Shown here in pieces: positions 11,109 to 24,200 of a stretch of 64,000 nucleotides of DNA. Every line of letters begins with the position of its first letter. Positions within the stretch are counted from its first letter, which is position 1. Source of the DNA: Apoda limacodes (lineage: Eukaryota > Arthropoda > Insecta > Lepidoptera > Limacodidae); contig OX291545.1 of the NCBI GenBank assembly GCA_946406115.1, forward strand, positions 6,014,001-6,078,000. Direction: 5' to 3'. The translations under genes were made by a program, and so were the position numbers. The notes under the pieces were generated by a model. It was not told where the DNA came from, did no database searches, and saw only the letters and a program-made list of their open reading frames with translations.

Positions 11109-11870
11109 ATGGTGCCATCTAAACTTCAGACGCTAGTACGCAATTGCGTAGCTGAGATTTTAGATAAGACAAGCAACTGTAGATGGCACTACGTGCCAAC
11201 AGGTAAAAAATCCAGCAGACCTCATTTCTCGTGGCGTGAAAATGAGTGCTCTGCAAGAAGATTTATGGTAGTGTGGTCCAGAGTTCTTAAAGCAGGATCA
11301 GTCTAACTGGCCTTCTCAGTTCTACCGTTCAGAGTTAGACCAGTTGCCAGAAACTCGATGTAATGTGTCGTTAAATGTTAATGAAAACGAAAACAATAAT
11401 AGTTATATTGACTTCAAAAGGTTTTCCAATTACTCAAGAATTGTGCGCTCCATAGCATACGAGTATGTATTGAGATTTATAACAGCCTGTGGAAAACGTC
11501 GTATTGGTAATAATTTCCTATCAGACGACGAGCTTCAGGACGTATTGATCAAAATTATTAAAAAAAGTCAATGTGACTTAAGATGGGAAACTGAATACCT
11601 TAGCCAACAAACAACAAGAAGTAAGTGGTTCAAATCAAAAAGAAACATCCTGATTGTTGATTTAGTCATCATTCAAGACGAGAATCTACCAACAGGGAAG
11701 GGGGCTAAGGGTCGTATCATCTAACTTTATCCTAGAAGTGATGGTTTAGTGAGAGTGTTCACTCTCAAAACAATAAAAGGGAACTTCAAAAGATGAATCA
11801 CCAAGTTATCAATTTTACCACTAGATGTCTCAGAACAATCAAACATTAATCGTCAGCAGAATGAACAGAA
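11109..11870 (+). pseudogene. BEL/Pao pol fragment, integrase core deleted
   Basis: The first part (11109-11306) encodes the end of the RNase H region with WHYVPTG. The next ORF (11344-11724) encodes the connector and then jumps to an integrase C-terminal phrase (ENLPTGKGAKGRII). Downstream, SDGLVRVFTLKT continues in another frame. In BEL/Pao elements the integrase zinc finger and DDE core lie between these two parts, so an internal deletion has removed them. Frame changes at about 11215 and 11724 confirm decay. No LTR was found. Confidence 0.75.
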
Positions 11871-12169
11871 AAAACCAGTGGTGGCTTATTTTTCTCAACC
11901 TAAGAAAACAAAATTTGTATCAATGGCTATGGCCTTAATCTTCTTCCTGACATAAGTGACGTCTTCAACATGTACTTATAACGTTACAAAATTAAACCGA
12001 AACAAATTTATTTAATTTGACCTAAAATCGGACATGTACATAATCCGCAATAAATGGACCTTAGTAGTATACTATGATATGTCACCGTACTGGGAAGGTA
12101 CCAAATCATTTGAAAAGCTGGCCGAAATCTAGAAAAAACTAGTAATAATATTCCGGAAGGAGCCCTTGG

Positions 12170-13648
12170 CAACGTGATAATCTCACAATTACGGCACGAG
12201 TACTTGGAACTGCAATATTACAATAGCTTACTGCTCAGTCAGCATTTTCAAGGACACTCTAAACAGCGTTGCGGACTTATCAATGGGATCGGTTACGTAG
12301 CGAACACTTTGTTCGGAGTACTGGACGAGCGTTTCGCAGAATATCGAGAGCTTAGCAAAATTGTGGAAAAATCAAACATCGATCATAGAATCTGAACATA
12401 ATTTTTTAAAGAGAACGAAAGATATCATATATAAACAACACAACTAACAAGCATTTGCACTATTTGGACAAAATCTACAAATGTTATACAGAAAAAAATT
12501 AACAACATTTCAGCATCACAAGAATTCGCGCTTTGTTCATTGGCTGCTAGTAATTTATTACAACATCTAAAAACAACTCAAGAAACATTATTAGACACCA
12601 TCACGGATATTTACCATGGGCAATTCAGCATACTCCTGAGCAACTACGTGATAAACTTAGTATTATATCAAGCCAATTGACGAAAGAGTTACGATTACCT
12701 ATCAACAAAGTTCAGACTGATTTACGCCAAATTTACAAATTATTGAATGTAAAAGCCAGACTGACAGAAAAATAACTTATTTTTGAAATTACCTTTCCCC
12801 TTATTATCCGAGACAATTGTAAATACTATAGAATAATTCCCATTCCCTATCAATTGAACAACAATATGATATACATAACACCGATTTACGAACACATATC
12901 AGTCAATCTTCAAAGAGATTCTTATTTCATAGTTAAATCTGATGAAATAATATCCTGCCTGTACCATGAAAACGCCTATTTGTGTCAGATAAAGAAACCC
13001 ATTTATCATCTTAGCAATGATTATATTTTTGAGAACATGATTACTCTACGGATAACTGCAAAACACAAAAATTGTCATGTAAAAACAAATACTTTTATTT
13101 TTGCTGTAATACTTGTTTCATTAAAATCATATGTGGAGATCAAGTTACCGCTCACTCAGTAAAGCAGGTATAATAACATTCGAACAAAACTGTTTATTGA
13201 AATCTCAAGATTTTACTTTGCTCTCACATCAGAGACATCAGAATAAAATAGATATAAGCCCAAATATTTCCAGTCCACAAATTGACAGATAAACCATATC
13301 ATAACCCTAACAATGTCTCCGAAACAACAAAATGACAGCAGCGAATCAGTAGAAATTCGCACTGATGTACATAAAATTGACAAACAGATTAATAAATTAA
13401 AGGAAGAAACCGCTCAACCACCTAATTTATCCACCCATGATATCCACCAGTACACTATTAGTTACGGAACAGTAATAGTGGTTTCCGTAGTTTCTGTAGT
13501 TCTTCTGTGGAGGTGGTGCCGTAGCCGTAAGCGACTGGTCGCCATCACGCCGAGCATCGAGCTTCAATCACGTAGTGGTGTTACAAAAGTTATCCGTATT
13601 CAACCTAGTGTTGTGAAAGTGAGTGATAATGTGCGAAAAAAATAGTCT
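12170..13648 (+). pseudogene. Envelope-like (F-protein type) remnant
   Basis: The ORF at 12174-12395 contains RCGLINGIGYVANTLFGVLD, which resembles the fusion-peptide region of insect retrovirus and baculovirus F-like envelope proteins. The last ORF (13313-13645, 110 aa) has a hydrophobic membrane span (about residues 50-66, ISYGTVIVVSVVSVVLLW) followed by basic residues, as an envelope anchor and tail would. The ORF at 12854-13162 is in the right place for the middle of the protein but is not recognisable alone. Many stops and frame changes separate the blocks. Its position after a BEL/Pao integrase end suggests an env-bearing retroelement. Confidence 0.65.
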
Positions 13649-13689
13649 AGTCCAGAATGTAGTTTAAAATTGTGAAATCGTAATGCTAC

Positions 13690-14035
13690 ATACGAAAACT
13701 TAAGGCCACATTACCGCAGATTGAAGCAATTTTAAACTCCCGTCCACTGAAGCCGCTGTTTTTAGACCCGGCCGACTGTTCACCGCTTACGTCAGGACAC
13801 TTTCTGATTGGTCGTCCTGTTACCTCATTACCACAACCCGATTACCAGAAAAACTCTAAGAATTATTTATCCCGTTTTCAACGAGTGGGGCAGCTCCGTC
13901 AACATTTTTGGACTCGGTGGAGGAAGGAGTATGTCGTCGAATTACAACAGAGAACGAAGTGGTCGTAGTTCACCCAGGATCTGATGGAATTGTTCATGTT
14001 GCTGATATAAGGACCACTATTTCAATAAATTAAAT
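13690..14035 (+). pseudogene. BEL/Pao integrase C-terminal fragment
   Basis: The reading frame contains LNSRPLKPLF, then GHFLIGRP, then QHFWTRWRKEYVVELQQRTK, the typical BEL/Pao integrase C-terminal (DUF5641-like) order. It ends with PGSDGIVHVADI in a shifted frame. It cannot belong to the same copy as 11109-11870, which already has its own C-terminus, so a second element is implied. Confidence 0.8.
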
Positions 14036-14040
14036 ATTGT

Positions 14041-15289
14041 AGAAAATTTACTCTTCACATCGCTCAAAATACGATAACTATTGCCTGGAAATAAGTGTCA
14101 GTTAAATTTTACCCTTTAGGGGTTCGCTATTCAATAAGGCGTCATTCGAAATGAAGATCAACATTTTGAGTAGGTACAAATCCCTGTCCTCAATTGAACT
14201 TGGTTAAACAGTTTTGGTATCTATATTCCGTATTAAACCCTCGGTGCGCTAATCCGACTGACACTTGACGTTTTTTAACTACAACAACTTCTTTTGTTAT
14301 AAACATCGGTTAACAAGGAATCATGTTTAGTTCAGTACAAAGCCTTCGTTTCGTTAATCCAACTCAACGTTGTTTTAAGTACGAAAACATCATTTGAGAA
14401 CCTCCTTTTTTAAAGTCGGTTAAAAAACTTTAATATAATATGCAGTTGTACGAAGGCGAAGGGCCGTGTAAAATTTGATATTTTAATGTTCAACTATATA
14501 GTTAGTCCACAGGGAAATAAATCCCGTTCGTACAACCAGTTGGACATAATAGTTGAATCAACGGGGAAATCCCCAAAATCCTTAGTACGCGAGTCCGACT
14601 CGCACTTTATCGGTTTTTATTTAATTTGTGCTTTTTATTTCTAGTGTCTGTTTATGTTATTCGTTTTATAGAAAAATACTTTACCAAAATATATCGCTCA
14701 GCTGTGGGTGCGCTGTGAAGTATAAGTCATTGTTGTAAATGGTGTTCTTTATTTACATATCATTGTTGTTTAATCAGTTCGTCGACCCGACACCGGCAAC
14801 GCGGCATCACGGCAACGCGGCATCACGGCAACGCGGCATCACGGCAACGCGGCAGCGGCTCGTTTGGTGTCACGGTCAAAAGGAAACAGATTTAAAGTGT
14901 TCTTTTAATTAGTGACAAATATTTTTATTTTAAAGCTTTTATTTCTACAGTCACGATCATTTTGTTGAAATTAAGGCTATTTGGACTACGATTTAATTAT
15001 TTCTATGCATAAGATTACGTTGAGTATTTAGGTATATTACAAATAAATGACACTTTTCACCGCTATGTTAAATTTTATGAGAAGTCAACCTCCTCTATCT
15101 GATAAACAAGTCACTGGCAGTCAGGTTTGTGGCAAATATTTTTCGATATGCTAAACTAAGTGACAAACAAATGCTGCAGCCTGCAGATGTGTTTGAGTTT
15201 ATGGACTATGAATGACGTCTTTGTTTATTAACCTTCAGAAAAAAAATAACGTTAGATGTGTAGGTGCATATTTTTTTTTCTGACTTACT
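14041..15289. other. Noncoding with palindrome and short tandem repeat
   Basis: No coding sequence was recognised. A TACGCGAGTCCGACTCGCAC palindrome at about 14586 belongs to the family at 300-960, and a degraded copy lies near 14248. The rest is AT-rich. Confidence 0.55.
14795..14854. repeat. 16-bp tandem repeat, 3.75 copies
   Basis: The unit GGCAACGCGGCATCAC repeats perfectly at 14795, 14811, 14827 and (partly) 14843. It is strikingly GC-rich against AT-rich surroundings. Confidence 0.9.
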
Positions 15290-15295
15290 TGGCAG

Positions 15296-16098
15296 TTGGC
15301 TGTTGCAGCCATTACTGCTTCACCGAGCTTTTTGGGGCGAGACTCTGAAGGAACCTCAGCCCATATAGCGCCCAACGCTCAAGGGCCCCAGCGGGGGGAG
15401 CCTCGGCTTAGGTTGTCGCTCTCAGGGGCGTCCCTTCGGCCGGCGTTAGCCTCGAACCCGAAGGTGAATCACCGCCAGGAGGGGAGTTCCCCGTTACTCT
15501 AGCTAGATGCCAATAAGCTTGATGAGACGGAGAAATATTTTCAGATCATCAGATCACCGAAATGTTGGGCTCGAAGCTCAGCTATAGTGGTTCTTACACG
15601 GCGGTGTAAGTCGTTGAAGCGAGCTTTATTTCCATAGTGGGAGCACGATCGCGTCTGCGGCGGGCCGCGTTGCACTCAGTCATTAGCGACCTGATGTGCT
15701 GAGGCAGCATTAGGTGGTGGTAATCTCCAACCAGCACCCGTACCGGTACCGGTCCTCTTGAGCACCCGCCAACGGCGGAGGTCAGGCGGCTAGTGAGTGA
15801 GTCAATAGCTACATTTTAGTCGGTCGCGGAAGAGATTATATTTGGAACGCGATCTAGATGTGGCAAGTTGGGGTTTTTGACTAATTGCCCGAATTCATCC
15901 CAGTCCGTCACGGTTCTAGTGTCGGGAGGAGTCTCCGAAGGGGAACCTAATCGGAGGACGACAGGGCGGTGGTCCGAGTCAAGTGCGTCAAGCACCTCTA
16001 TAGAGCGAAAGCTTAGCCTTACATTCTTTAGAAGTGCTGTGTCGAGCACGTCAGGGTTGTTGCGTGTATTATGGTATGTCCATGCCTATGAAATGTAG
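15296..16098 (-). pseudogene. Jockey-type LINE endonuclease fragment
   Basis: The minus-strand ORF 16049-15816 contains ALLKNVRLSFRSIEVLDALD and SDHRPVVLRLG, the last motif of an apurinic-type LINE endonuclease. Below it, degenerate frames resemble the region between endonuclease and reverse transcriptase. The segment at 15296-15500 is GC-rich and runs into the same fragment. Related sequence lies at 36530-36969. Confidence 0.7.
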
Positions 16099-16263
16099 AC
16101 GAGAAATGGCTACGTTGTTAGCTTCTAATATACATGATTTAGATTTAAGTAGTAATAAGGAGTCTATTGACCTCTCTAGCGTTAGTGCTATGTCTTATAG
16201 TGCTGATGTTATTAGCTGCACCCAGTCAGTTCCTATTTTAGATCATACTTTAAACTGAGTCCT

Positions 16264-17351
16264 TTGACAACAGACAATGCCTGTTTTTTTAATATTGTTT
16301 ATCAAAATATACAAGGCATTTCTGTCAAGGAATTGGAAATAGAATTATTTTTAAAAAGTCATAATATACATATGTTGTGTGTAACTGAGCATTGGCTAAG
16401 TAAACATGAATTAATGTTTAGTTTCTCCAATCATTATTTGTCCAGTACCTTTATTCGAAAAAATGCTATTCGAGGGGGTTCATTAATAATTGTTTATAAT
16501 AATATACAGTGTAAAGACCGAAAGGATATAGTTGGCCTCTCACTTGAACGCATTGAATTGTCTTGTATAGAACTTATGAATTATATTATACTTTGTGTGT
16601 ACTGCCCCCCTTCTGCAAATTATAATTCTTTTGAGCCTGTAATGGAACTAAAAAAAAATTGTCAATCTAAAAAGTCAGCTATTGTTCGTGGTGACTTAAA
16701 TATTCATCTTTTGAAAATTTGCCAAACAACAGATAGATTTATTAATTTATTTACAAGTTTTGACTTAAATTATTTGTTCCAACCAAACCAACCAGAATTA
16801 CATCGACTTCAGCTACATGTTTAGATAAAATTTTCTGTAACGTTGAAGTAAAAGATAAATCTATTATTAACAATTTGCCATCCGATGAATGTGGTCAAAT
16901 AAGAAAAATTCTACACAACTATAAAAAAAATCTCAACTAGTAACTTGTAGACCTGTGACCACTGCTTGATTAGACAATTTCAAAGCAAATATTGAAAAGA
17001 AAATTCCAGTTTTACATTTCATGTATGATAATGCTGATAATCTTTATACTTTTTTTTGATTTCTTAAGTAATGAGTTCGAGCAAGTGTTTAAAGTAAAAA
17101 CTTTTAGGCCAAATGATAAAATGAAATTCAAGGACTGGGCTACTGTAGGAATACACCGAAGTCGAACTAGGTTGCATGAGTTATATGAAATGAAACAATA
17201 TAACCACAGTCCCACATTCTCCAACTATGTCAAAATGTATTTAAAAAAAAAACGTTTTAATAAAAAATTTACAAAAATTTCACTCACCTTTTTTGCTTAT
17301 ACCTTTTTTTTATATATTTTACAAAGAAATTACCTCAGACCAATCTTGTAG
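16264..17351 (+). pseudogene. LINE endonuclease fragment
   Basis: The ORF at 16264-16824 starts with NIVYQNIQGI, followed by LCVTEHWLS, RGGSLIIVYNN and VRGDLNIHLLK, all in the order of an endonuclease/exonuclease/phosphatase domain. The aspartate and asparagine of the DLN motif are kept. A second ORF (16992-17351) carries a basic linker that usually precedes reverse transcriptase. It is 3'-truncated, and the family differs from the LINE at 27 kb. Confidence 0.75.
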
Positions 17352-17700
17352 ATGATCTTTTGAGGAAAATTTTTCATTTCATTTTTAATTTCATTGATTT
17401 AAAACGCTGTTACAGCGCTCCAAAGTTGACCGGGTTCGTCAATGCTCATTAGAATCCAGTCAAAACGAAATGTTTAACTTATTTTTGATTTTTTTTTATT
17501 GTAAATAAATTCTTAAAAAAATTTATTGAATCCATACAACTTTACTTATTCATTCCTAACTCTTTTCCCCGCCACCTATGAGGTAGAGTCTGTAGGCGCG
17601 TTTTTTTTACGTGGTATTCCCAGTAGGCCTACTCCACGGACATCTTACTTATAATGTAATCCTCGACATCATATTATTTTCAATCACTTATTAGCTTGCT

Positions 17701-17705
17701 ACTCT
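17701..17705. repeat. Target-site duplication ACTCT (left)
   Basis: It is identical to 26394-26398 on the other side of the element. Five base pairs is a normal length for LTR integration. Confidence 0.95.
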
Positions 17706-18766
17706 TGTTAGCGACGGACCACACGAAACACATAAATAAGGATAGGATAGGATAGGATATAAGGATTAAAATGTAAACATGTTTAAATAAGGATTTTTTG
17801 ATAAATAAAGTCGTATTGACACAATAGGGTAGCTCTAAAACGATACGTAAAATAATAAGTTAGTAAGTTGTAAGGTTTGTGAATTATATGATAAATAAAT
17901 AATACTAAGTTGTAACGTTGCAAGTGACGAAAAATAAAGTCACAACAACTAGGATAGAAGTATGTCGTTGCAATGTGAGATAGAGTACATAAGGTTTGCT
18001 CAACTATGTACATTTTAAGTAAGAAGGTTAAATAAATAGTAAGATATATAAGAAATAACGTAGAAATAACTTAAGGAAGCGCATGTATTTCGTAAATAAT
18101 ATCTCGTGTAAACTTAGTAACTATAGGTAATGTCAGTAAGGATTTAATATGTAGGATTGTCAAAAATAAAATATACGATGTAAAATAATAGTTTAGGCGT
18201 AAATAACATGTAGTGTAAGATATGTACTCAAGCAGAGTTGAGTTAAATTCTTAATAATTCTTAATAATACGTAAATAGTTAAAATCTATCAGTGTAAAAT
18301 TTGTATTTGTAATTGTATGAAAAGTAAGAGCGTGAATTTTTACAAAATAAGCAATACGTTGTGGATTACGCTCTTAACCTTTTGCTTAGTTCAACAAACT
18401 CCCGCGCACTTTGCCGTGGAGCTACTAGGCCGGGCGTGAATTTTGAAATTATAAGCAATACGCTTGCGAGACGCCCTTTGCATTTTTTGGCTCTTAAAGC
18501 CACAGTTTGTGAGATATCTGTATGAATTCTATTTCATAATGTTTGTAAAATTAATATCTATCTGTAGGAAGTAATTGTAATGTAGAGAAAATTCATTTTT
18601 ATATTTTAAAATAACAAAAACATGTACCTCCATACAAACGAGTTGTAGACAAGGACAGCAAGAATTGTAAGAGTAGTCTAGCTATAGTTTACAACCGTAA
18701 CGGTAATTTTATGGCCTGCCGCTTTGTTCGAAATTGTTTAAAACTCGAGCGATCCAGCAGTCATCG

Positions 18767-18772
18767 TCAGTT
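18767..18772 (+). promoter_or_regulatory. Putative initiator in the 5' LTR
   Basis: TCAGTT matches the arthropod initiator consensus and sits in a GC-richer tract after an AT-rich U3. This would mark the start of R. The matching site in the 3' LTR is 25931-25936. Confidence 0.4.
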
Positions 18773-18945
18773 CGCAGTCGCAGTTCGCAGCAAGAAATCA
18801 AGAAAGGAAGAACCAACAATCAAGGAAGAAACTCTGCAAGAAAATAAGTGCTCAATTGAAGGTTCAAGAAAGAAACGCTGCTAGGAAAAAGGAAGAAACT
18901 CTGCTAGAAATTAAGTGTAAAATAAGTGCTCTAGTGTAAAGTGTA

Positions 18946-18951
18946 AATAAA
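18946..18951 (+). terminator. LTR polyadenylation signal
   Basis: AATAAA lies 175 bp after the putative initiator. The functional copy would be the one in the 3' LTR at 26110-26115. Confidence 0.5.
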
Positions 18952-19235
18952 TTCTTCACAAGAAGACTCAGCTTCACTTCGGCTATTTTATTTTGCGCTC
19001 AAGAAATCTTCGTGGTCAGCGGTTCACAAGTGCGACACCCGGCTTCACCCGTCCGGCCCGCAATACGGTCGCCCACAACATACAGTCCACTATAAACACG
19101 TCAGTGGCCTAGTCTAGTAGCTAGCTACCGTACGGTTGTCTAATTTCTACGGCGCTTCGTTGTCGTAGCTTCGTTTTAGCAACCGAGGAAGCTAGCCTAC
19201 GCCCGTCGCCGCTGTGCGTGTTCGTAACAATTTTC

Positions 19236-19253
19236 TGGTCCTGTCGAGCCGGA
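19236..19253 (+). promoter_or_regulatory. Putative primer binding site
   Basis: TGGTCCTGTCGAGCCGGA lies six bases after the LTR and starts with TGG, as needed to pair with the CCA end of a tRNA. The tRNA was not identified. Confidence 0.6.
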
Positions 19254-19277
19254 TTTGGGAAAAAAGAAGCCGTCAAC

Positions 19278-21264
19278 ATGCCGACCACAAGATCCGAGTC
19301 ATCGCGTTCCAAGACGACCGAGTCAACCCAGACGAAGACTACTGGAGAGAGCAGCGGTACATCGAGAGATTGGAGCCAGTGCACGCCGACCGAAACTAGT
19401 ACTGACGTCACCAGTCAGTCTACGAAGACAATAAGGACAGCCCCCCCCCAGCACCAGTGCAGAAGAGTCCGGGGAGCTGAATATCGTAGCTGACACCAAC
19501 AACGCAGTACCAGCCAGGCCTGCATTGCCACCGCCCGCACCGCTGCCCAAAGAAAAGGGTACAACGAATGGTCAAGTCCAAAGGAGGAACCGTGACATCG
19601 ACACGCAGTCCGTCCGCTCAAACAAGAGAAGACAAGCGGAGGCTCATGCTAGAATGGAGCTGGCTCGTAAAGAAGTCGAGCTGGCTCAAGCCAAACTAAA
19701 GCTAGCAGAAGTAGAAGCCGAGTCCGAAGAAGAAGAAGAAATTGAGATCTTCGAAAGGACACATGAAGTGGAGGAATGGCTTGTCCAAACTGAAGAGAGG
19801 CAGGACAAGCGAAGACATCATCACGAAAGGCCAGCTCCAACCAAAGAAAAGAAGAGCGACATCCAAGAGCTGGCCCAAGCTATCGCTAAGCTCACCGAAA
19901 AGGCTCCAGACACAGCAGCAGCATCCAGATTCACCGAACTTCCATACTTCAATGGCAATTGTGAAGAATGGCTGGCTTTTAGAAGGTCATTTGAGGATAC
20001 AGCTCCATCCTTGTCCAACGTGCAGAATCTGGCACGTTTACGAAGGGCAGTCCAAGGAAAGGCTAGGGAAGCTGTACAAAGCCTGCTATTCACCGCCGAA
20101 GATCCGAAGGAAGTCATGACGGGACTGGAAGCAAGATTCGGAAGACCTGGAGCCCTGGCCTTAGCTGAGCTAGAAAAAATGAAGAGTCTACCAAGGGTCA
20201 ATGAAAACCCAAGCGACATCTGCCAGTTTGCAAGCCGGGTCCGAAATGCAGTAGCAAGCATCAAAGCACTGAAGAAGAGTCAATACCTCAGCTCTCCTGA
20301 AACATTGAAGAGCCTAACTGAAAAGATGCCGTCTTCTATGAAGTTCCGTTGGTTTGCGTACCATCGAGAAAGAAGGGATGAAGAAATGCCTGAGCTCATC
20401 CTACTGGACGCATTCCTCGGACTAGAAGCCGACATCTGTGGGGACTTTGCTCCACCTGAAGAGCTGAGGAGGACTTACAAGGCGGTTCCACCACAACCAA
20501 GGAAGCCCTGGGAACCCACAAGCGTACCGAAGAGAAATTGGGAACCAGAGCACAAACCAATAAACAACGTACGGGAGCCGCCTCAAGAAAGAAAGAAAAT
20601 TGCCTGTACGGGATGCGAAGGCGATCATTACTTGCTTGACTGCAAAACTTTTAAAGAGGCTGACCTGAATGGAAAATGGGACATAGCGAAGAAAACAAGG
20701 ACATGCTTCAAATGCCTACGCTTCCGGCACTCAAGACTGAATTGCAAAGCGCCGGTATGCAAGAAGTGCGGCAGATGGCATCACACGTCCCTCCATTCAG
20801 AGAAGCCGCCAAACAGAGCAGAAGCACCAGGCACCAGTCAGTGTTACCAACTGGGCCAGCAAGAAGGAGAAGAAGCTGAAGAAAAAATCGCATCAATCCA
20901 TACAACAATAAGTAACGAAAAGGTCTACTTAAAAATAATGCCAGTAGACGTATATGGACCGAAGGGGCATGCCAGGGTCTTGGCGCTTCTGGACGAGGGC
21001 TCAACGGTGTCACTATTGGACTCAAAGGTTGCTGAACAAATCGGAGTCAATGGGAAGAAAGAGACTCTGACAATAGAAACCGTTGGCGGAAAAATAATTA
21101 AGAAAAATAGCTCCGAACGTCTGAAAATTAAAATTAAAGGGGCCTACAGAAGAGACAAGAGGGCAATAGAGCTCCGAACAATGGAGGACCTTAAGCTGTC
21201 GCAACAGAAGGTGGCAATAGAGGACATCCGTAACTGCCAGCATTTAAGCGCCATTAAAGATTAG
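19278..21264 (+). CDS. BEL/Pao gag and protease, frameshifted and ending in UAG
   Basis: The ATG at 19278 opens a 71-codon stretch (MPTTRSESSR...). The frame then changes around a run of nine C (19441-19449), and the main frame runs on to 21264. From 19525 there are 579 codons. A coiled, charged N-terminus comes first, then a Gag domain of the DUF1759 type (ELPYFNGNCEEWLAFRRSF). Cysteine/histidine knuckles follow near codons 361-425 (CFKCLRFRHSRLNC is the clearest), then an aspartic protease with LLDEGSTVSLLD near codon 489. The frame ends with a UAG at 21262-21264, and the pol frame continues in register after it. Confidence 0.93.
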
Positions 21265-24200
21265 CTGGTCTACGATAAAGAAGAGCCCAAGCTTCTAATC
21301 GGGCAAGACAACTGGGGACTCATAGTGACAAGAAGATTGAAGAAGGGAAAGAAGACTGAGCCCGTAGCCTCACTCACCAGTCTCGGGTGGGTGCTACATG
21401 GCTGTGACGCTGCTTCAACAGTAGCAGTGCATTTTGTCAACCACTGTCGCATCTCGAACGAAGAGGAGATCAATGAGATCGTTCGAGACTTCTTCAAATT
21501 AGAGTCCCTGGGGATCGAAGCCAAGCTGCCGAGCCATGACAGTGACAGAAGAGCCCTGGAAGTCCTGGAGAAGACAACAAAGAAATTGCCTGATGGGCAA
21601 TACGAAACTGGGCTTCTGTGGAAGAAAGAAGATGAAGTTCTTCCAAACAACTGCAAGCAAGCCTTCAGGAGATTGGAAATCGTTGAAAAGAAGCTGGATC
21701 AAAACAAAGAGTTGAAAAAGGAATATGAGATCCAAATGACCAATCTCCTCGCAAAGGGGTACGCAGAGAAGGCACCGTGTAACGGCACTGATGGAAGAAC
21801 ATTCTATCTTCCACACTTCGCTGTCGAACACCCAGTAAAAAAGAAGCCCAGAATCGTCTTCGATGCAGCAGCCAAGTTCCAGGGAAAGAGCTTAAATGAT
21901 GCTCTTCTGCCCGGTCCAGATCTACTCCAATCACTGTTTGGAGTATTGCTGCGCTTCAGAGAGGGGCCAATTGCAATAATGGCCGACATACAAGACATGT
22001 TCCTCCGCATTAAAATTAGACAAGAAGACAGGGACAGTCTGAGGTTCCTTTGGCGCGGAAAAGGAAGAAAAGAGAAGCCAGAGGAATATAGAATGACTTC
22101 TGTCATTTTTGGTGCTGCCTCATCACCAGCCACAGCAATCTACGTCATGAACAAGAATGCTGAAGAGTACCAGGAGACCCGCCCAGCAGCAGTCCAGGCA
22201 ATAAAAGAGAATCATTACATGGATGACTATCTGCAAAGCTTCCAGTCTGTTGAAGAAGCAAGAAGAGTATCGGCAGAAGTTAAGGATATCCATGAGCGGG
22301 CGAGTTTCCACTTGAAGGGATGGGCAAGCAATAACCCAGAAGTGCTCAAGGGTTTCCGAGAGAAAAATGAAAGCGCCAACCTTGAGCTTACCAAAGAAGA
22401 AAAGACACTGGGCCTGAGGTGGCTCACAGAAGAAGATGCTTTAGCCTTTAACATTGGGCTACGTAATACGCCAACAGAAATATTAGATGGCAGAAGGGTT
22501 CCCACAAAAAGAGAAGTCACGAGCGCCGTGATGTCAACATTCGATCCCATGGGCTTCGCTACGCCAGTCCTGATCCAAGGGAAGAAGTTGATTCAAGAAA
22601 TTTGGCGAACACAGATTGGCTGGGATGAGAAAATACAAGAAGGCCAACAAGAAGCCTGGCAAAGGTACATAAAGGAAGTCGCTACCTTGGACAAGTTGAG
22701 GATACCAAGGTGCATTTCGCCATGCCAAAGAGAAGGGCAGCTGCACACCTTCACAGACGCTAGCGAAGAGGCATACGCGGCGTCTGTATATTGGAGGACC
22801 AGAGGACCTGAGGGTGAAACACACGTCGTGCTGGTGGCTGGAAAGGCAAGGGTCTCGCCGACAAAACCAGTCTCAATCCCGAGGCTGGAGCTACAGGCGG
22901 CTTTATTGGGAAGCAGACTAGCAGCCACCGTGGAGAAAGAGCTCAACCTCATGGTCACTCAAAAGACGTACTGGACCGACTCAAGCACAGTACTTCAGTG
23001 GGTGCAAGCTGACCCAAGAAGATTCAAGACGTTCGTGGCTCATCGATTGGCAGAAATAGAAGAACTAACAAAGCCACAGGAGTGGAGATGGGTTCCAACG
23101 AAGATGAATCCGGCTGATGACGCTACACGGAATACGCCTAGCGACTTCAATCACACCGCTAGGTGGTTCCAGGGCCCAGAATTCCTAAGGCGAGGCAAAG
23201 AAGAGTGGCCCGCCAAAAAGTTTGGTTTGGCCAAGAGTGAAGACCTGGAAGAGAAGGCAAGTCACAAGGTCACCACCATTAAGGCAGTAGAAAAGGAAAC
23301 ACCAGACTTAGAAAGATTCTCGAACTGGAGGAAACTGGTTAACACCATGGCAAGGGTGTTTCAGTTTATCGATGTCCTGAAAAAGAAAGTCGAGAGGGTC
23401 AACACAGCGCGAGACAAGGACGTCACATGGAAGCCGCACAATAAAAATAAGAAGAAAGCACAAGCCAAGCCGGTGATTGAAAGAAAGAAGGAACACAATT
23501 TTATAAAAATTGAAGAGGCTTTCCAAAAAAAGGCAGAAGAATATTTAATTAAAAGAAGCCAAAGTGAAAGCTTTACAATTGAAATGAAATGCTTAAAAGA
23601 AAACAAGCCATTGGAAAACGCAAGCCGCCTACGAAAAATCGACGTTTATCTAGGCAGCAACGAAAAGATAAAACTGCGCAGTCGAACAAGAAAGTTCACG
23701 TTTAAAAACGCAGTAAATAACCCACCCGTAATAGATGGGAAACATAAGATAGTACAACTGATAATTCAGTACTATCACAGAAGGTTTTTACACGGTAACA
23801 CTGCAACCGTAATGAATGAGCTGCGGCAGAAGTATTGGATTTTGGGCCTAAGGACAGCGGTAAAAGCAGTCATTTACCAATGTCAATGGTGCAAAGTCAG
23901 GAAAGGTTCGCCGCAGATCCCGCCCACTGGAGACCTGCCCGGGGAAAGGCTACAACATCACGCGTATCCTTTCTCCAATGCAGCCGTGGACTACTTCGGG
24001 CCAATGCAGGTCACCATCGGCAGGAGAACAGAGAAGCGTTGGGGAGCGCTCTTCACCTGCCTAACGACAAGGGCAGTACATTTAGAGCTAGTGCCATCAC
24101 TAAGCACTAGCTCCATGATCATGGCGCTGCGAAGAATGGCAGCGAGAAGAGGAATGCCAAAGGTCATCTTCAGCGACAACGGGACAAACTTCGTCGGAGC

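Larger units (their letters stand above)
17706..19229 (+). repeat. 5' LTR of BEL/Pao element
   Basis: The LTR starts TGTTAGCGACGG and ends GTTCGTAACA, giving TG...CA termini. A GGATA microsatellite lies near 17742-17760. The 76-codon minus-strand ORF inside it is repeated in the other LTR and is not a gene. Confidence 0.97.

Noticed and set aside
15296..15502. Plus-strand GC-rich ORF (68 codons)
   Set aside because: It overlaps LINE-derived sequence read on the minus strand and has no recognised domain.
17783..18013. 76-codon minus-strand ORF, identical at 24947-25177
   Set aside because: Both lie inside the BEL/Pao LTRs and are identical because the LTRs are.
19278..21264. Programmed frameshift as the settled explanation of the gag frame change
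   Set aside because: A nine-C run is also a common place for mutation and sequencing error, so recoding cannot be claimed from one copy.
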